The position numbers and the translations under genes are program-made. Below are positions 22,300 through 34,701 of a stretch of 64,000 bases of DNA, in pieces. Each line of letters starts with the position of its first letter. Within the stretch, counting starts at the first letter, position 1. The notes beneath the pieces are model-generated. The model worked only from the letters and a program-made list of their open reading frames with translations, was not told where the DNA came from and made no database searches. The stretch spans positions 5,146,001-5,210,000 of the forward strand of contig CAJFCV020000003.1 of NCBI GenBank assembly GCA_904066235.2. The letters are read 5' to 3'. The DNA is from Bursaphelenchus xylophilus (taxonomy: Eukaryota; Nematoda; Chromadorea; Rhabditida; Aphelenchoididae).

Positions 22300-24639
22300 T
22301 TATGGCGTGAGGATTGTGGAGGAGTTCCCTTCATTTAGAAGATCACCCAAGATCTTGTTGATTCGAGGAACAAAGGCAGAGGTGTCGCCGATCAAACCAG
22401 CTGTCACCAAGGCATTGTCATATACCTAAAATTGCATAAAGCCAAACAGCGAAGAGTTCATACCTGTTCAATGACATCTTTAGCCAACTTTTCATTCTTC
22501 CTTTTAAGTTTGGGCAATCCTTTGATGACTGGATGGGAAAAGTTGACATGAAGGACAGGCTTCACATTGATCAAATGCTCTGATTGTTTGGGATTATTGA
22601 TACGAAGAACATGTCTCATGGCGCTGTGATTAATGGCGGTAATAACAAACGGATGGGAAGAGGGACTCTGCATCGGATGGATTTCAAACACTTTCACAGA
22701 TCCCAGAGAATCCCTGATGTAATCCAACAACTGTTTTTTATCAGAATCTCTTGTCATTTCTGCAACCAGTTCAAATTAATTTAGACAACTATTATGTACC
22801 TGTCTTTTCATGCTCAGATTGCAATCCCTGTTCCTTCAGATACGCCTCAACGGATACGATCTTCTTCCCTTTAAACTCGTTCATCATCAAAAGAACCATT
22901 TCATCAGCAGCATCATGGAGGAAAAGTACTTCCTTATTCTGTTGTTTAAATGATTCGTAATAAGGGGAATTCTCAGCCAGTTGACGTCTAAAAAGAATTA
23001 ATATTTGTCATAATAACTTACGAAGGACTGTAAAGGTAGTAAATCGCATCTTGATCCTTTTGCATCCTCTCCACATACTCTTCCAAGCTCGTAGTTGTCC
23101 CCGGTTTGAAGTTAGAGGTATCAAAAAGTAAGAGTTGCGCAATTTGTTCCTAAACATAGACGATCAATCGAGCATTCCGTTACCTTAACACCAAAATCTT
23201 GTTCGACAACAATTCCTTCTTTAAAGAACATCGAATACCCATTATAGAAGTCAGTGTACTTGATCCTGTCCTTCTTCATCTCCTTCGTTAAGAATCTGAT
23301 GATCCTTTCGGTTATAACTCTTCGCAACTTTCTGAAAAAGATTTAATAAAACCGTGCAATGTCTTACACAATAACAGCATCTTTTTGAAGCATTTCTCGA
23401 CTCAAATTCAAAGGGACATCTTCGGAATCGACCACTCCAATCACAAATCTCAAGTATCTAGGCAACAATTCCTTGGCGTGAGCTTTAATAAGGACTTTAC
23501 GAGCATACAGAGACACTCCAGAGTCTTCAAAATCAGTAGTAAATTCGACTTGATTCACTTTGTGGGAAGGAATGTATAACAAAACTCTCAGATTTAATGG
23601 AGCATCGGTCTAAAAATTTTAGGTAACAGTTTTATAGAAATAATTTCAAACTCAACCTACTTTATACTGCAACGTGTATCTGGGTCTATCATGAATCAAA
23701 TGAGCGTGATGAGTCTTCGCGAGTTGTCGAAAGAACGTCTCGTGCATTTCAGGAGTAACATCCTTTGAATCCATAGTCCAGATAGCATTCATAGTATTGA
23801 CTCTCTCCCCATTCACAAATATGGGCACTGTCACGAAGTAGGAGTACTTGCTAATCACTTCAATCAACCTTTCAGGCAAAGCGAATTGACTTTGATCTCC
23901 ATCCCTCAATTCCAACTCGATTCGACAACCAGGTTTTGCATTAGGATCTTCAACAATTTCATAAGAAGAATCTCCACTCCAGCTCCATCTGTATCCAATA
24001 GAATTATCATCGTGTTTCTTGGTGATTACGCTGACCTTATCAGCCACCATAAACGCCGAGTAGAAACCAACACCAAATTGACCTAAAAATAGAAGGAAAA
24101 CTATGACACAATTACACAACTGACCTATGATCGACTCCGCGGACTTTGCGTCATTAGTTCGAAACTCCTTGGATCCAGATTTGGCAATTGTCCCCAAGAG
24201 ATTAACCAACTCATTCCTGTCCATTCCGCAGCCGGTATCTTCAATGATAATTTTCCCTCCTTCTGTTTTTATCCGAATTTCATACGGAATTTGATCACCA
24301 GCGGCAGTAACCGCCATGTCCTTTGAGATCTCGTTATATCTCCGCTTTTCCAAGGCATCGCTGCTGTTACTAACCAACTCTCGAAGAAACACCTAGACAT
24401 TAGATACAATTCAAAGAAAAAAAACTCACCTCCTGCTCAGAGTACAATGATTTAGCTACAATGTCCAAGAGGTTTTTAGTTTCCGCCTGAAACTCATGCT
24501 TTTCGGCTTTGACTTCTTGAGAATAATTTCTGAATCCAAAGGTGTTCCCAGCTCCAGCAGCCACAGCTCGATTGAATAATCTTGGTGAAGAACGGGATAA
24601 CGATCGGCCAATCAAACAAACAACGGCACGCCGATACAT
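22300..24639 (-). CDS. TRAP1: Mitochondrial Hsp90 chaperone TRAP1
   Basis: ATP-dependent chaperone of the mitochondrial matrix. Nine exons: 24639-24430, 24392-24125, 24082-23661, 23609-23368, 23331-23184, 23149-23022, 22987-22800, 22759-22464, 22425-22300; 675 residues (human 704). The N-terminus is Arg/Ser-rich with no acids, as a mitochondrial presequence. The ATP site shows [22 protein letters not shown] and [11 protein letters not shown]; the middle domain [10 protein letters not shown]; the C-terminus [11 protein letters not shown]. It lacks the MEEVD tail of cytosolic Hsp90, as expected for TRAP1. Derlin follows after 158 bp, suggesting co-transcription. Confidence 0.97.
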
Positions 24640-24799
24640 TACCTACAAGGTACACGTTAAAAACAATCTTCCACTTTTTCTACTTGTAATTATTTTTGCG
24701 GAACACGGAATGCCAAGAACTGTTTTCGTTGAAGGACGAAAATAAAAAATTTTAAAATTTTTTCGACATTTTTTTTATTTTTTGACTTACGGAACATCG
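24640..24799. promoter_or_regulatory. Probable bidirectional promoter (TRAP1 / unknown gene)
   Basis: Only 160 bp separate the divergent start codons of TRAP1 and the gene at 24800. No motif is assigned. Confidence 0.4.
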
Positions 24800-26707
24800 A
24801 TGTTAAAAGAAACAGACAGCGATGTAAGGCCTGAATCATCTATTTACGTTTCTTGCAGAAGCTTGCAGCGGTTCATCAAATATTTGTGAAGGTTGGTCTC
24901 AGGAAATACACTGTGTACTTAGACAAATGCGACTCGGATTCAAATGTCGTCGTTCTTTGCATCGACCTCTGCGCTGCTGGTCTTGTGGATTCAAAAGTTT
25001 TCAGAAGTCTGATTAAGCAGGTGTTTTCTCTACTTAAGCCATCTTCAGAGTTCCTGGTAAAGGTAAATTCGATTTTTTATAACTAAAATTTTAGCTTCTC
25101 GACCGTTTTCTGGAGAAGGATTCATACAAACCAGGCTTTGTGGTGGTTCCAGTGATTTTGAACCGAGTTGGAAACGCTGTGTTGACGTTAGATAGAATAA
25201 AAAAGATGGTTCACTGGATTAATGAGGGTGCAAAACATGGGGCACACATCCGACATCTTTGCGATAAACCGTGTGAAGCAACATTGAAGGCCATTCTGGG
25301 TATGGATAATTCGAGAGAATTATTAAACGAAACTTTGGAATTTGCTAATTTGTAAGTATCCATAGTTTTATAATATTTCTTATATTCAGATTGGGGAATT
25401 TGGAGAATTGGAGGTCAGGATGGAGAGATTTGAAGGATAAGAGAAAGCCAATGTACAATGATGTTTTTGATCGTTTTTATGCTGAAACGGCCAATGTTCA
25501 AGACGATATTTCTAGCCTCAATGATGAAAATCAATTTGAAAAAGTTGCAAAGGATGAAGATGAAGAATTGGTAATTCAATTGAAAACTTGGATGGTTGAT
25601 GCCGAAAAATGTAAGGCAGGTTCTGTTTTGACGATGGCCGACATTATGGAAACCTTAAGTTACGAAGAAAAACGACCTGGAAATCATGAAATGCCCAGAG
25701 ATAAGATTAACAAGTTCTATAAATCTGTAAGAGTAGGTATTCTTTTCAGGAACATGAGATAAACATGTTATTTCAGGACCATGTGTATAAGTTAGCAGAG
25801 GACGAGAGTATGTCATCTTTGTTAGTGGTTATGAATATTGTATTGAATACACACTCCAAGAAGTTGATTGATCTCGGTAATACTGCGCTCATACGATTAG
25901 CCGTATCTTTGAAAGATGATGCTACGAAAGAAATGGTAAAATCTAAGGTAAGTATAAGATTTGCAAGTTTACTATCTGTTCTTAGGTGTTTGATATACTC
26001 AACTCAGAGTCTTGTTTAAGACTGCGACCATACGCATTGTCCACAGTACTAACAACCCTGAGCAGATATGGATTTCTCGATCCTCAATGTGTTATTGAAC
26101 ACTTCCTAAGCCAGGCTTCTCTTCGTAAGTCCTCCGTGAAGTGAGCTAATGTAACTTTAGCGTCGAAGTCAGTGATCTGGTTTAATGACAGTACATTATC
26201 GAGGTTGTTTGAAGTCCGGATGATTCCTCTTAATTATTTGAGCCTTTTAAAAATGTTCTACTCTAGGAAAGCATACTCTTACGTCAGGAGCTTCTGTATG
26301 TGCCGTTTTCACTTTTTTTCGAGATTTTAGATCAATTATCTTCTGCTGTGTTTTGCAATGGTTCTGTATCGTTGAGTTACTTTTACTATGCCGATCAAGG
26401 CCTTTTGGAGATTATTTTTGAAGTTTTGGATGAATTGTGCGACATGAAGATGAATTATACAAGCCTAGAAATGTTGCAGAGCTGTTTATTGGTTCTTGAA
26501 GTGGTAGATCCGTTTGAATTCCCTGAATCATTAGCTTCCAGATATACGGAGAAGTAAGTTATTATAATTTCTTTTCAATTATATTACGCTTGTAGACACC
26601 GGAAGCTTCTGAACGAGAAACTGACTTGTCTATTCCAAATTGTTCCCGACTTCTCCTTCAAAATAAGACTCCAAAAAATGCTAAAAACCTTTTCTTGTTC
26701 TTGTTAA
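24800..26707 (+). CDS. Unrecognised alpha-helical protein, 533 aa
   Basis: Nine exons join in phase: 24800-24823, 24859-25062, 25095-25351, 25390-25726, 25777-25947, 25986-26124, 26161-26295, 26331-26553, 26596-26707. The sequence looks almost entirely helical, with Leu-rich repeats of helices such as SLLVVMNIVLNTHSKKLI and LRPYALSTVLTTLSRYG. This recalls helical-repeat proteins such as FASTK-type mitochondrial RNA-binding proteins, but I see no diagnostic FAST or RAP motif and make no functional call. At exon 5 the acceptor at 25749 would also be in frame but would leave a 23-nt intron. The SIRT6-type gene starts 110 bp downstream, so an operon is likely. Confidence 0.72.
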
Positions 26708-26817
26708 GTTTGTTGTTAGTAAAGTTGAGCAAAGAGGATCGTTGAATATACTGGTTGGAACCCACATACATGTGTAAAAGACGATATTGAGGCATTCCGA
26801 TCTATTTTTAGGAAGTT

Positions 26818-27883
26818 ATGGCACATGAATACGCTGATCTGTTGTCCGACTACGAACATAAAGGAACTGTTGGAGCTCCAGAAGTAGGGTATATATAAAG
26901 GTCACTATATTTTAGTTTTATGACACGGACGAGGAATCAGATAGCAAACTTATGACACTCGCTGAGTGGATTCAACAGGCACAAACGATACTAGTCATCA
27001 CTGGCGCTGGGATCAGGTAAAGCTGAGACCCTTCTCTTCATCTTTCTAGTACGTCAGCCGGCATCGCAGATTTCCGGGGCCCTAGGGGCATCTGGACATT
27101 GGAAAAGGAGAGGAAATCAAAGCCTGCAGGAGAAATGGACGAGCACTCGCTTGGATCATTTGATGAAGCGAAGCCAACAATAACACACGATGCCCTTAGA
27201 ATACTCGAAGAAAACGGGAAATTGGCATATCTGATATCGCAAAACGTTGATGGGCTGCATTCAAGGTACGGATTCCCTATGGACAGACTTTCCGAAATCC
27301 ACGGAAACGTGTTTCAGAAAAGATGTAATAGATGTAACAGGTAATTTGAGTCAAATGTTATTTTTATGACTTTTAAGGATTGAATTCAACAATTCTCCTT
27401 TGAAGTCCGTTGGACGAAAACCAATTGGGCAGAGGTGTTTGGATGTCCCGAAGCCAAGGAACAGATGTACAGGGGAGTTCTGCGACTTCTTGTTGGATTG
27501 GGATGATGAACTGCCTGAACCTGATTATACTCGGGCATTAAAAGTTGCCAATTCGGCCGATCTTGTCTTATGTTTGGGTAGTTCTCTTCAAATTGAACCT
27601 GTGGGAAGTCTGCCTCTAAAATGCAAGAAGAAAGGAGCGAAAATAGTAACGGTTAATCTTCAGAACACAAGAATTGTAAGTACAGTATGTAATATACATG
27701 GTAACTTTGCATTAGGAAAAGAAAGTAGACCTTCCAATTCATCGTAAAGTTGACGAAGTGATGTCTCGCCTTCTCAACCACCTCAATTTAACCCTCACGC
27801 GACAACAGGAGACTCTAATCATCTGGCACTCATCTCAGCCGGCCCACGAAACTCCCAAAAAACGACGAAAACTTACAAAATAA
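26818..27883 (+). CDS. sir-2.4: SIRT6-type NAD-dependent deacylase
   Basis: Class IV sirtuin, expected to be a nuclear histone deacylase. Five exons: 26818-26883, 26916-27016, 27050-27340, 27378-27675, 27716-27883; 307 residues. NAD-binding and catalytic motifs: GAGISTSAGIADFRGPRG, SQNVDGLHSRYG and EIHGNVF with the catalytic His. Zinc ligands: CNRC and later RCTGEFCD. The Rossmann segment LCLGSSLQIEPVG and terminal VNLQNT are typical of SIRT6 rather than SIRT7. The N-terminus (DYEHKGTVGAPE) also matches SIRT6; the C-terminus ends in a basic KKRRKL. A TTTTTAG acceptor lies six bases before the ATG. AATAAA at 27896. Confidence 0.95.
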
Positions 27884-28296
27884 TGAATTATATAAAATAA
27901 AGGCCTAATTAATTTTTGTAATGGGAGAGACGGAGAGCTGGAGGGAGGGACTGATACTCGTGCAGTGAGGGAAAGAGTCCGTCGAGACCAATGGAAGAGA
28001 CCACGCACCCGGAGCAGAGAAACGAACGCCCGACAGAAAAAAAGAAGCTGGCGGGTCGACTCTTTTCTCCCTTTGCCCGAACCATGTTTTTGACAACTAC
28101 AACCCTTTTTTGGTAACTTCCAATATCAACGATTACCCATCCTAAGCAAAATACCGCAGAACATCAATCGTCTTGTTTCTGCCAATTTTGGCACGGTTTT
28201 CCCAATTGATTTTCTTCAATTTTTTGTTTGTTTATGGCTTTTCATTTTTTTCTTATAGACTTCGTCACATCAATTTGGGTCACATAGCCAAACATC
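27884..28296. other. Intergenic
   Basis: Holds the polyadenylation region of the sirtuin gene and the presumed start region of PAN3 (a TTTTCTTATAG acceptor at about 28259). Nothing else recognised. Confidence 0.4.
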
Positions 28297-30519
28297 ATGT
28301 CAGTCTTTGGCAACGATCATATTCCTCCACGTAAGTCCTGCCTCGGGAGATTATTTGTTTTCCCAGAAGCTCCAAGCGGATCTAGACTGGCACAATATCT
28401 GAATGGGAGGAATCAACAGCAGCCTCAACAGCCACAATTTATGGATCAAGTAAATTAATTAAAGTTTGATTTATGAAGGTTTTTTAGGGTCGATTTAATA
28501 GTAATGCGATGAACGGGTTCAATTCAACTGGTGAGTGAAAAATAGAGCATTACACTCGTGTGTTACCTAAAATAATATTTTTCTTTCCAGAATCTTTTGA
28601 TCCTAATCGAGGATACGGAAACGCTTATATTCCCACGATATCAAACGAGGATGCGCCTCTGAATAAAGCAGATCTTGCTATGTTAACTGTACGTTTACAA
28701 CGTTTATGATAGTTGTAAATGTTTAGACCAACATACCTTTGGTGGGTCTACAGGTATCCAATGAGGACACATTAAAACAACGATGGGCCAATGCTGGTCA
28801 TGGCTCATTCTTCACCGAGCCGGATATACGGAATGTGAGTTAAACCATGACTTTAAAATATTTATAATTATAGGAACTAATGCAACGTCAAGTTGCAATG
28901 CAATGCCATCAGAGCTCTTCGGCAGGCGAGCCGGCTGTTGTGGAGCATTTGAGGAATCTAAGACAGATCGGAAGGACCCCAGTGATGCGATATGGGCCTA
29001 CATGTATGGAATATACGTACAAAGGGATGAACGTAAATGATGGACTCACATATTCCGTCCATCGAATCAGCGGTACGACTTATTAGTTGATTATATTAGT
29101 TCATTTAACATTGATTTCAGGTGTGCGGCAGATCAGCCCTTACGCCATGACACAACTGGAGAATTGGAGACGGATCTCGAACTCGAATATCGTCCGATTT
29201 CATGAGGTCTTGCAAACGTGTGCTTGGAATGATAATTGTAAAGTTTGGTGAAGAATTAATGCAACTTTTTTATTATGGTAATATGTTGCTGATTTCAGCG
29301 GTCTTATTCATCTACGAGTTCCAACCTTTGGCCGAAACTATCCTTAAACATTTTTTCCATTCAAATGGAACGTTAAAGTCAAAATACAGTGGTCAAGGAG
29401 TCCCTGGGTTGTCAGAACAGTTGGCCTGGTCCTTTATTATTCAGATTTCGTCGGCAATTCGTACGATACATTCGGCACAAATGGCTTCACGGTGCATCGA
29501 TGTGAACAGGATCATGGTCAATGCCTCTGGAAGGTAATCCGGACACAACAGAATAATTAATGTTGTCTTAAGGTTTGTAATTACTGGTTCTGGCATCCCT
29601 GATGCGATGAATGAGCCCAACAAGAACATCATGTCCCTCCAGATAGAGGATCTTCGTATGTTCGGCGCGGTTCTCTGTGCCCTGCTGAATGGATCCATCA
29701 ATGGTCATTCAAATGTAAATATCGACATGCATTACTCCCCAGATCTTCGGAATGTGATTAAGTAAGTTCTAAAATACTGTGAGCACTCTGTTTTTAGAGT
29801 TTTATGTAACGCCCATGCCAGTCCTAGTCGAGTTACATCCGTCAATGAGATCATGCCAATGGTCGGAGCCAGGTTTTACGCTCAAGTGGAGGCCCTTCAG
29901 ATTAGAATAGATCTTCTGGAGAACGATTTGGTCAAGGAACTTCAGAATGGTCGTCTCTTCAGATTACTTTGCATGTTGTGCACTGTAACTGACAGGAATC
30001 TGTAAGTTTTTATTTTTTGGGATTATAAAGTTCTTGTTTTAGACCAAAGGAACCTTTTTGGTCAGAACAAAGCGAGAGGTACATGCTTAAGTTGTTCCGG
30101 GACTATGTTTTCCATCAGGTGGATCCCTATGGCCGTCCAGTTATGGACCTAGAACATGTTGTTCTGTCGTTGAATAAGGTTTGAGTTGGTTCGTTTCTAA
30201 AGTCGTGTTGTAGCTGGACAGTGGAGTTGAAGAGATGGTTCAATTAGCTTCCAGTGACAATGAGAATATCCTCCTTAACTCCTACAAACAATTGAGGCAG
30301 TATCTGGAGAGTTCTTTCGACTATCTGAAGCGAGAAATGGAGAACCCGATCACTCCAGATCTCTCCAAACCCGGTCCCCCGATGATTGGCCCTGACGGGC
30401 AGCCGCTGGTGTCCGATGCAGCGATGGGGATGCCCCCGGACGCCTTTGGTGATATGCCTCCAGGCTATGTTCTGCCGTTCGCTCCTAATGTTCCCCCGCC
30501 CGGTCCATCGAGACGATAG
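28297..30519 (+). CDS. panl-3: PAN3, regulatory subunit of the PAN2-PAN3 poly(A) nuclease
   Basis: Pseudokinase adaptor that brings PAN2 to poly(A) tails in the cytoplasm. Twelve exons: 28297-28330, 28367-28449, 28488-28530, 28591-28688, 28727-28834, 28874-29072, 29121-29237, 29299-29533, 29573-29761, 29798-30001, 30043-30178, 30214-30519; 583 residues. The kinase-like part includes [32 protein letters not shown] and later a segment without the catalytic DFG. The conserved end of the fold includes [20 protein letters not shown] and [17 protein letters not shown]. The C-terminal 50 residues form a Pro/Gly-rich extension. The N-terminal exons are Gln/Asn-rich. No CCCH zinc finger is seen at the N-terminus. 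Confidence 0.95.
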
Positions 30520-31314
30520 TCAGTCCCGAGAAGTCTCACTTCGGCTCTTTTAATCTCATTGTTCTCTCGTTCACAGTTTACCTAACGGATGTTGTATTCT
30601 TAACATTGTTTTGTTTCGTTTTACAAATAAATGTAATATTTGAATTCCCCGTCCAAATGCGGAAAGAATGGGCCCGTGTTCCCCCACTTTTTTTTAACCT
30701 TTTCCCCAGGCCGACCTCGTCCCCAGGGCGTTTTTGTCCCCAAGCCGTTTGCGATCACATTGTAGTTTATGATCACAGGTATAGATCAGAGTTTTACAGA
30801 CTACAAAGTAATGAGGTACTTTTCACACGTGGTAATATATAGTACGAGGTAAAAATTAGGTCAGAAGGTGTTAATGCTTTTGGTTTGGTAACCAGTACTG
30901 CCCAAAAACACGTCTTTAGCGCTTTGTACTACATATGTAGTACGAGGTACTATTTAGCACAAAATAAAAATTAGGCCAAGAATCATTAATGCTGCTTGGA
31001 TACCCAGCACATATAGGTATGGTGACATGCGCATCAAATCCAGAGGCCTAACAGACAAGAAATCGCGGTTTCTGGCCACGACACCCAATTTGATGCGTAT
31101 GTCATCATCCCGTACGTGCAGGTGCAGAACAACTTTCCTCATTAGACTTGTTTATTCGGTCCCAATCTGATAGCAAAAAAAACTAGTCGGAATAACGAGT
31201 TGAATCAGAGGGCAAGGGAACGGTCTCTCCGATTAAGAACCCAGTGCCAGTTCACTCATCAGAGTTTACCCCCTGTTGAGTGTTGAATTATAACTGTTTC
31301 AGCCCACCCAAAAA
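30520..31314. other. Intergenic with degenerate repeats
   Basis: PAN3 3' region. TAGTACGAGGTA occurs near 30840 and 30939, each followed by related AAAATTAGG sequence, suggesting a decayed direct repeat. An imperfect hairpin spans about 31025-31105 (ATGCGCATCAAAT paired with ATTTGATGCGTAT-like sequence). No gene seen. Confidence 0.4.
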
Positions 31315-31831
31315 ATGTCGGGAAATTTGCACAATGATTATTTATTGTTGGATGGGAGACTCCATGTCGTGGTAAGAGCCGATACTATGCATTTAACAAC
31401 CTTAAGAATGCGTCGTATGGCGTCCTTGTTGTTAATCTGGTAGTCTCATTGTTCTCCGTTCCGTTCTTCCCAGGAGCCATGAAGGCTGTACCAGTTGTCC
31501 TCATCCCCTTGGCTCACATTATCATTGCACTGGGTATCTACAAGAAGATCTCACACATCGTCCATGCTGCTATGGGACTTTTCGTAAGCTTTGATACACT
31601 TACGCAAATTTTCAGATTGTATCGTACCTAGGCGGTTTGATCACCTCAATTATCTTGCTTTTCATGGAAGTTTCTGCTCCGCGCCGAGGAAGTTACAAAC
31701 TTTACTTACTACATGTGAGTACACTATCAGCTGTACTCACCAACACCCTGATTATTCTGCTCTATCTTCTGAGGAAAGTCAGTAATTACATCCGAGAAGA
31801 TTACAATACTCTTCGAAGTGAGCCCATCTAA
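31315..31831 (+). CDS. Small multi-pass membrane protein, function unknown
   Basis: Three exons: 31315-31371, 31407-31583, 31616-31831; 149 residues. Four hydrophobic helices can be seen, beginning around YGVLVVNLVVSLFSVP, VVLIPLAHIIIALGIY, IVSYLGGLITSIILLF and STLSAVLTNTLIILLYLL, with a short N-terminus and a charged C-terminus (REDYNTLRSEPI). The layout resembles nematode tetraspan or MARVEL-like proteins, but no family motif allows a call. The intron-2 acceptor (CCTTAAG) is weak, but phase is kept. Confidence 0.7.
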
Positions 31832-31865
31832 TCCTACACTTCTTATCCACACAGAATTGTAAAAC

Positions 31866-32436
31866 CTACGGGAAGGCTTCCAAGTGCGACGCTCAGATTT
31901 TCTCTAAACTCTGCACACACATCAAAGTACATGCCACACATCAGTTTCCGAAATTTTTAGCTCGCGCTTTGCAGGCGCAGGAGGGATATTCAACTATCTT
32001 TGCGGTCAATTTGTAGTTTTACGCGGAAAAAAAAAATATTTTTTGTGGAAACATTACTACTAGTCGCGCCATAAAGTCCCGACACTTTTGCACGGTGCAT
32101 TTTTTCTCCGTTTTGGGCCCGCCGTGGTGATTCCCCTTTTTGCATTAGCGGCATGCACTTTCGCGTGAGCCTACTCCAATTTTCTCGCGCGACAAATGTA
32201 TCGCGACTTTATGGTCCCGATACTAGTATTCTCTGCGGTAGAAATAGGCAAAACTTTTCATGCTAAAAATCCATAAAAACCGTCAAATTTTTTCACTTTC
32301 GACCAAAAAATCTCAGTCATTTTTGAAAAGCGCGAGCTAGGGATCTCGCACAGGTCTTATCTTTAAAAAAATAATTTAAATTTGTGTCAAATATAATCAA
32401 AATCTGAGTGTCGCGCTTGAAGTACTTCCCTAACAG
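31866..32436. mobile_element. MITE-like element, family A, copy 2, with nested insertion
   Basis: Shares ends and interior with the element at 804-1255 (AAGTGCGACGCTCAGATTTT at the left; ATCTGAGTGTCGC...GTACTTCCCTAACAGGG at the right). Its middle is interrupted by about 171 bp at 32058-32228; without that insert it would be about 400 bp. Confidence 0.7.
32058..32228. mobile_element. Nested small inverted-repeat element
   Basis: Begins TACTAGTCGCGCCATAAAGT and ends ACTTTATGGTCCCGATACTA: the two termini are near complements with CCATAAAGTC shared. It breaks the family A repeat between its GGAAACATTAC and AGAAATAGG blocks, which are continuous in copy 1. Confidence 0.65.
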
Positions 32437-33031
32437 GGCCCTGATAATAATGTAATAAAATCAAAAAGTATATCTGTGAGAATCGTAACCGCTAGCAAAC
32501 TAATCTTTATTTTTAAAATCGATCGCTTTTCCATTGAAACCATGCGATTGGCATAATAAAAAGGCGATAGTCCCGTCTGTTACGTAATAGACATATACAC
32601 GGCGAAGATGAGCAAATGACAGCAAACATTCTGCGAAACCCTTAGAATCACAGGAGATTTTAGACAAAAAATTACATATTAACGGACACAATATAATATA
32701 CCCAAACAGAATTCAAAAGAATATATATTACAATATAAAAGCCATAACAAATGTAAAATTTAACAGCGTAGAAATTCTACCGGATAGTGAAAGCAAAGGA
32801 AACCCATTATATTAGTAAAAATCTGACCCCGTGTTTTACATATACAGAGAAGGAATGTCACAGCGACAATAGGCGTCGCTGAATGTCTTAGAGACAAACA
32901 AAAACTACATCGGCGCTATACAATTGACATGCACGGGTGTTGCAAACTATGAGAAAGAATATAACAGTAAGAGAAAAAAACATCCCAGAAGATATAAAAT
33001 GTGTCATGATGACGCCATTCGGGGAAAAACC
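32437..33031. other. Intergenic, probable sup-26 3' UTR
   Basis: No gene. On the minus strand this is the 3' flank of the RNA-binding protein gene; AT-rich. Confidence 0.4.
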
Positions 33032-34701
33032 TCATGCGTTCGGACTAGCCTCCGGGGCCGAGTCCTTGTTGATATTGAGATTAGACACTTCCTGCTCCAG
33101 AGACGATTCGTTTGAACCCTGAGGCTGTTGTTGCTGTGCTTGGAGCTGCTGAATATGGGTTTGCTGGAGATGATGCAAATGTTGTGGAGGGCTTTGGCCA
33201 TAAACAAATTGACCTGTGTTGTCCATCATATATGGAGAAGTAATGTAAGGAACCGAAGATGCTCCCTGCAAATTAAACATTAAAAACCAAAGTAGATAAT
33301 GTCTCATAAAACGTCCTCGCTTACCTCCTGTGGCTGAAAATTAGATTGAACATATTGTTGAGGATCTTGCTGAGCATTTTGAGGGACCACCTGGCCGTAA
33401 GGATAAGGATAAAAGGGCTGGTTGAACTTGTAAGCCTCCTTTTGTGGATAATAGTCGATGTTCTGAGGTGGCGAGTAAATGATTGGACCCGAACCAGAAA
33501 CTGGGGGACGTTGAGGAGGCGTCTGATTAAGAGGAGACTGAGGGCCTTGACTGTAAACAGGAGAGGCATACATATTAACCGGCAACTGAGTGGGATATTG
33601 AGGATAAGTGCCAAGTTGAGGCTCGAAAACTTGATAAAATGGAACGAATTGACCGCCCGGGGGGCTGTAAGCGACTCCATTTCCCTGATAATAAGAAGGT
33701 GAGAGAACGGATTGCTCTTCTTCCGAGTATGAATTGTAAGGTGGCGTAGATTGCCAATGACCAATCCCTGACTAAAATAAAAACAAAGATTATACAACAA
33801 AAAATACGTACCTGATCGCCCATACCCGTGTTAGGAGGCGGCGGAGGAGGCTTGCTTCTACGAGAACCCGAATCGGCCAATTTAACTACCAAATTTTCCG
33901 TATGCCCTTCCAACGGCTTTCCATGATAACGCTACAAATATTACCTCAAACATATACACCACCTACATTGATAATAAATTCGCAAGTCTCCTTGCTGTCC
34001 ATTCGAGCAAATCCTACACATCTACTGGAACCATCGTCAAAACGGAGAACTCTGGTACTAATGACAACTCCATGGCGGCTAAACAAATCTCTTATATTGA
34101 CCTCCTCAAAATCCTTCGGAAGGTTTGCAATATACAGATTCGTTGGATCTTGTACCGCATGAGGAAATGTCTAAAATTAATAAAATAAACTTTCCTTTAT
34201 GAATCTCTTACTCTCTCAGGCCGTGGTCTAATCTCTTTCGCTATTTGAGCTTGATATCTGCCTTCTTTGTTGATTCCGTCAATCGCTCTAGCAGCAGATT
34301 CTGGATCCTCGAAGGCAACAAACCCATATCCCTTACATTTCTTTGTGTCTTGATCAACAACTGCTTTGGTTGAGGTGATATTGCCATACTTCTGGCATAA
34401 GTTGAAAAGTTCTTCAGGAACACAAGAAGGAGTCAGGCCTCTAATATAAATGTTTGTCTAAAGAAATAATAATCAAAGAATTCCTGCCTTACTTTACTCA
34501 TATCAGTATCACGTCGCCTTCTCGAGGCCCTTTGAGACTCTGTGAATCCGTCGCCCTAAAACGAATCCTTTCGATAACCTCATTATCAAAAAATGAGTCA
34601 TATACAGAAACGAAAACACCTACCTGACCGTCACCATATCCACCATTGGCAGGAGTTGAGGCCTGACCTTTTCCTCGGGGTGACACCGATTCCCGGCTCA
34701 T
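33032..34701 (-). CDS. sup-26: Two-RRM RNA-binding protein, SUP-26/RBMS/Alan Shepard type
   Basis: Single-stranded nucleic-acid-binding protein; C. elegans SUP-26 represses translation of a sex-determination mRNA. Seven exons: 34701-34624, 34555-34493, 34457-34212, 34170-33967, 33931-33812, 33771-33325, 33265-33032; 463 residues. RRM1 shows TNIYIRGL (RNP2) and KGYGFVAF (RNP1); RRM2 shows TNLYIANL and VGFARMD, with the VISTRVLR helix typical of RBMS. A polyproline run (KPPPPPPN) ends the RRM part, followed by a long Pro/Gln/Tyr-rich low-complexity C-terminus. The ACSF2 gene diverges about 1.07 kb away. Confidence 0.93.

Noticed and set aside
25727..25749. Shorter intron in the 24.8-kb gene (acceptor at 25749)
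   Set aside because: In frame, but the intron would be 23 nt, below any other in the window; the acceptor at 25776 is preferred.
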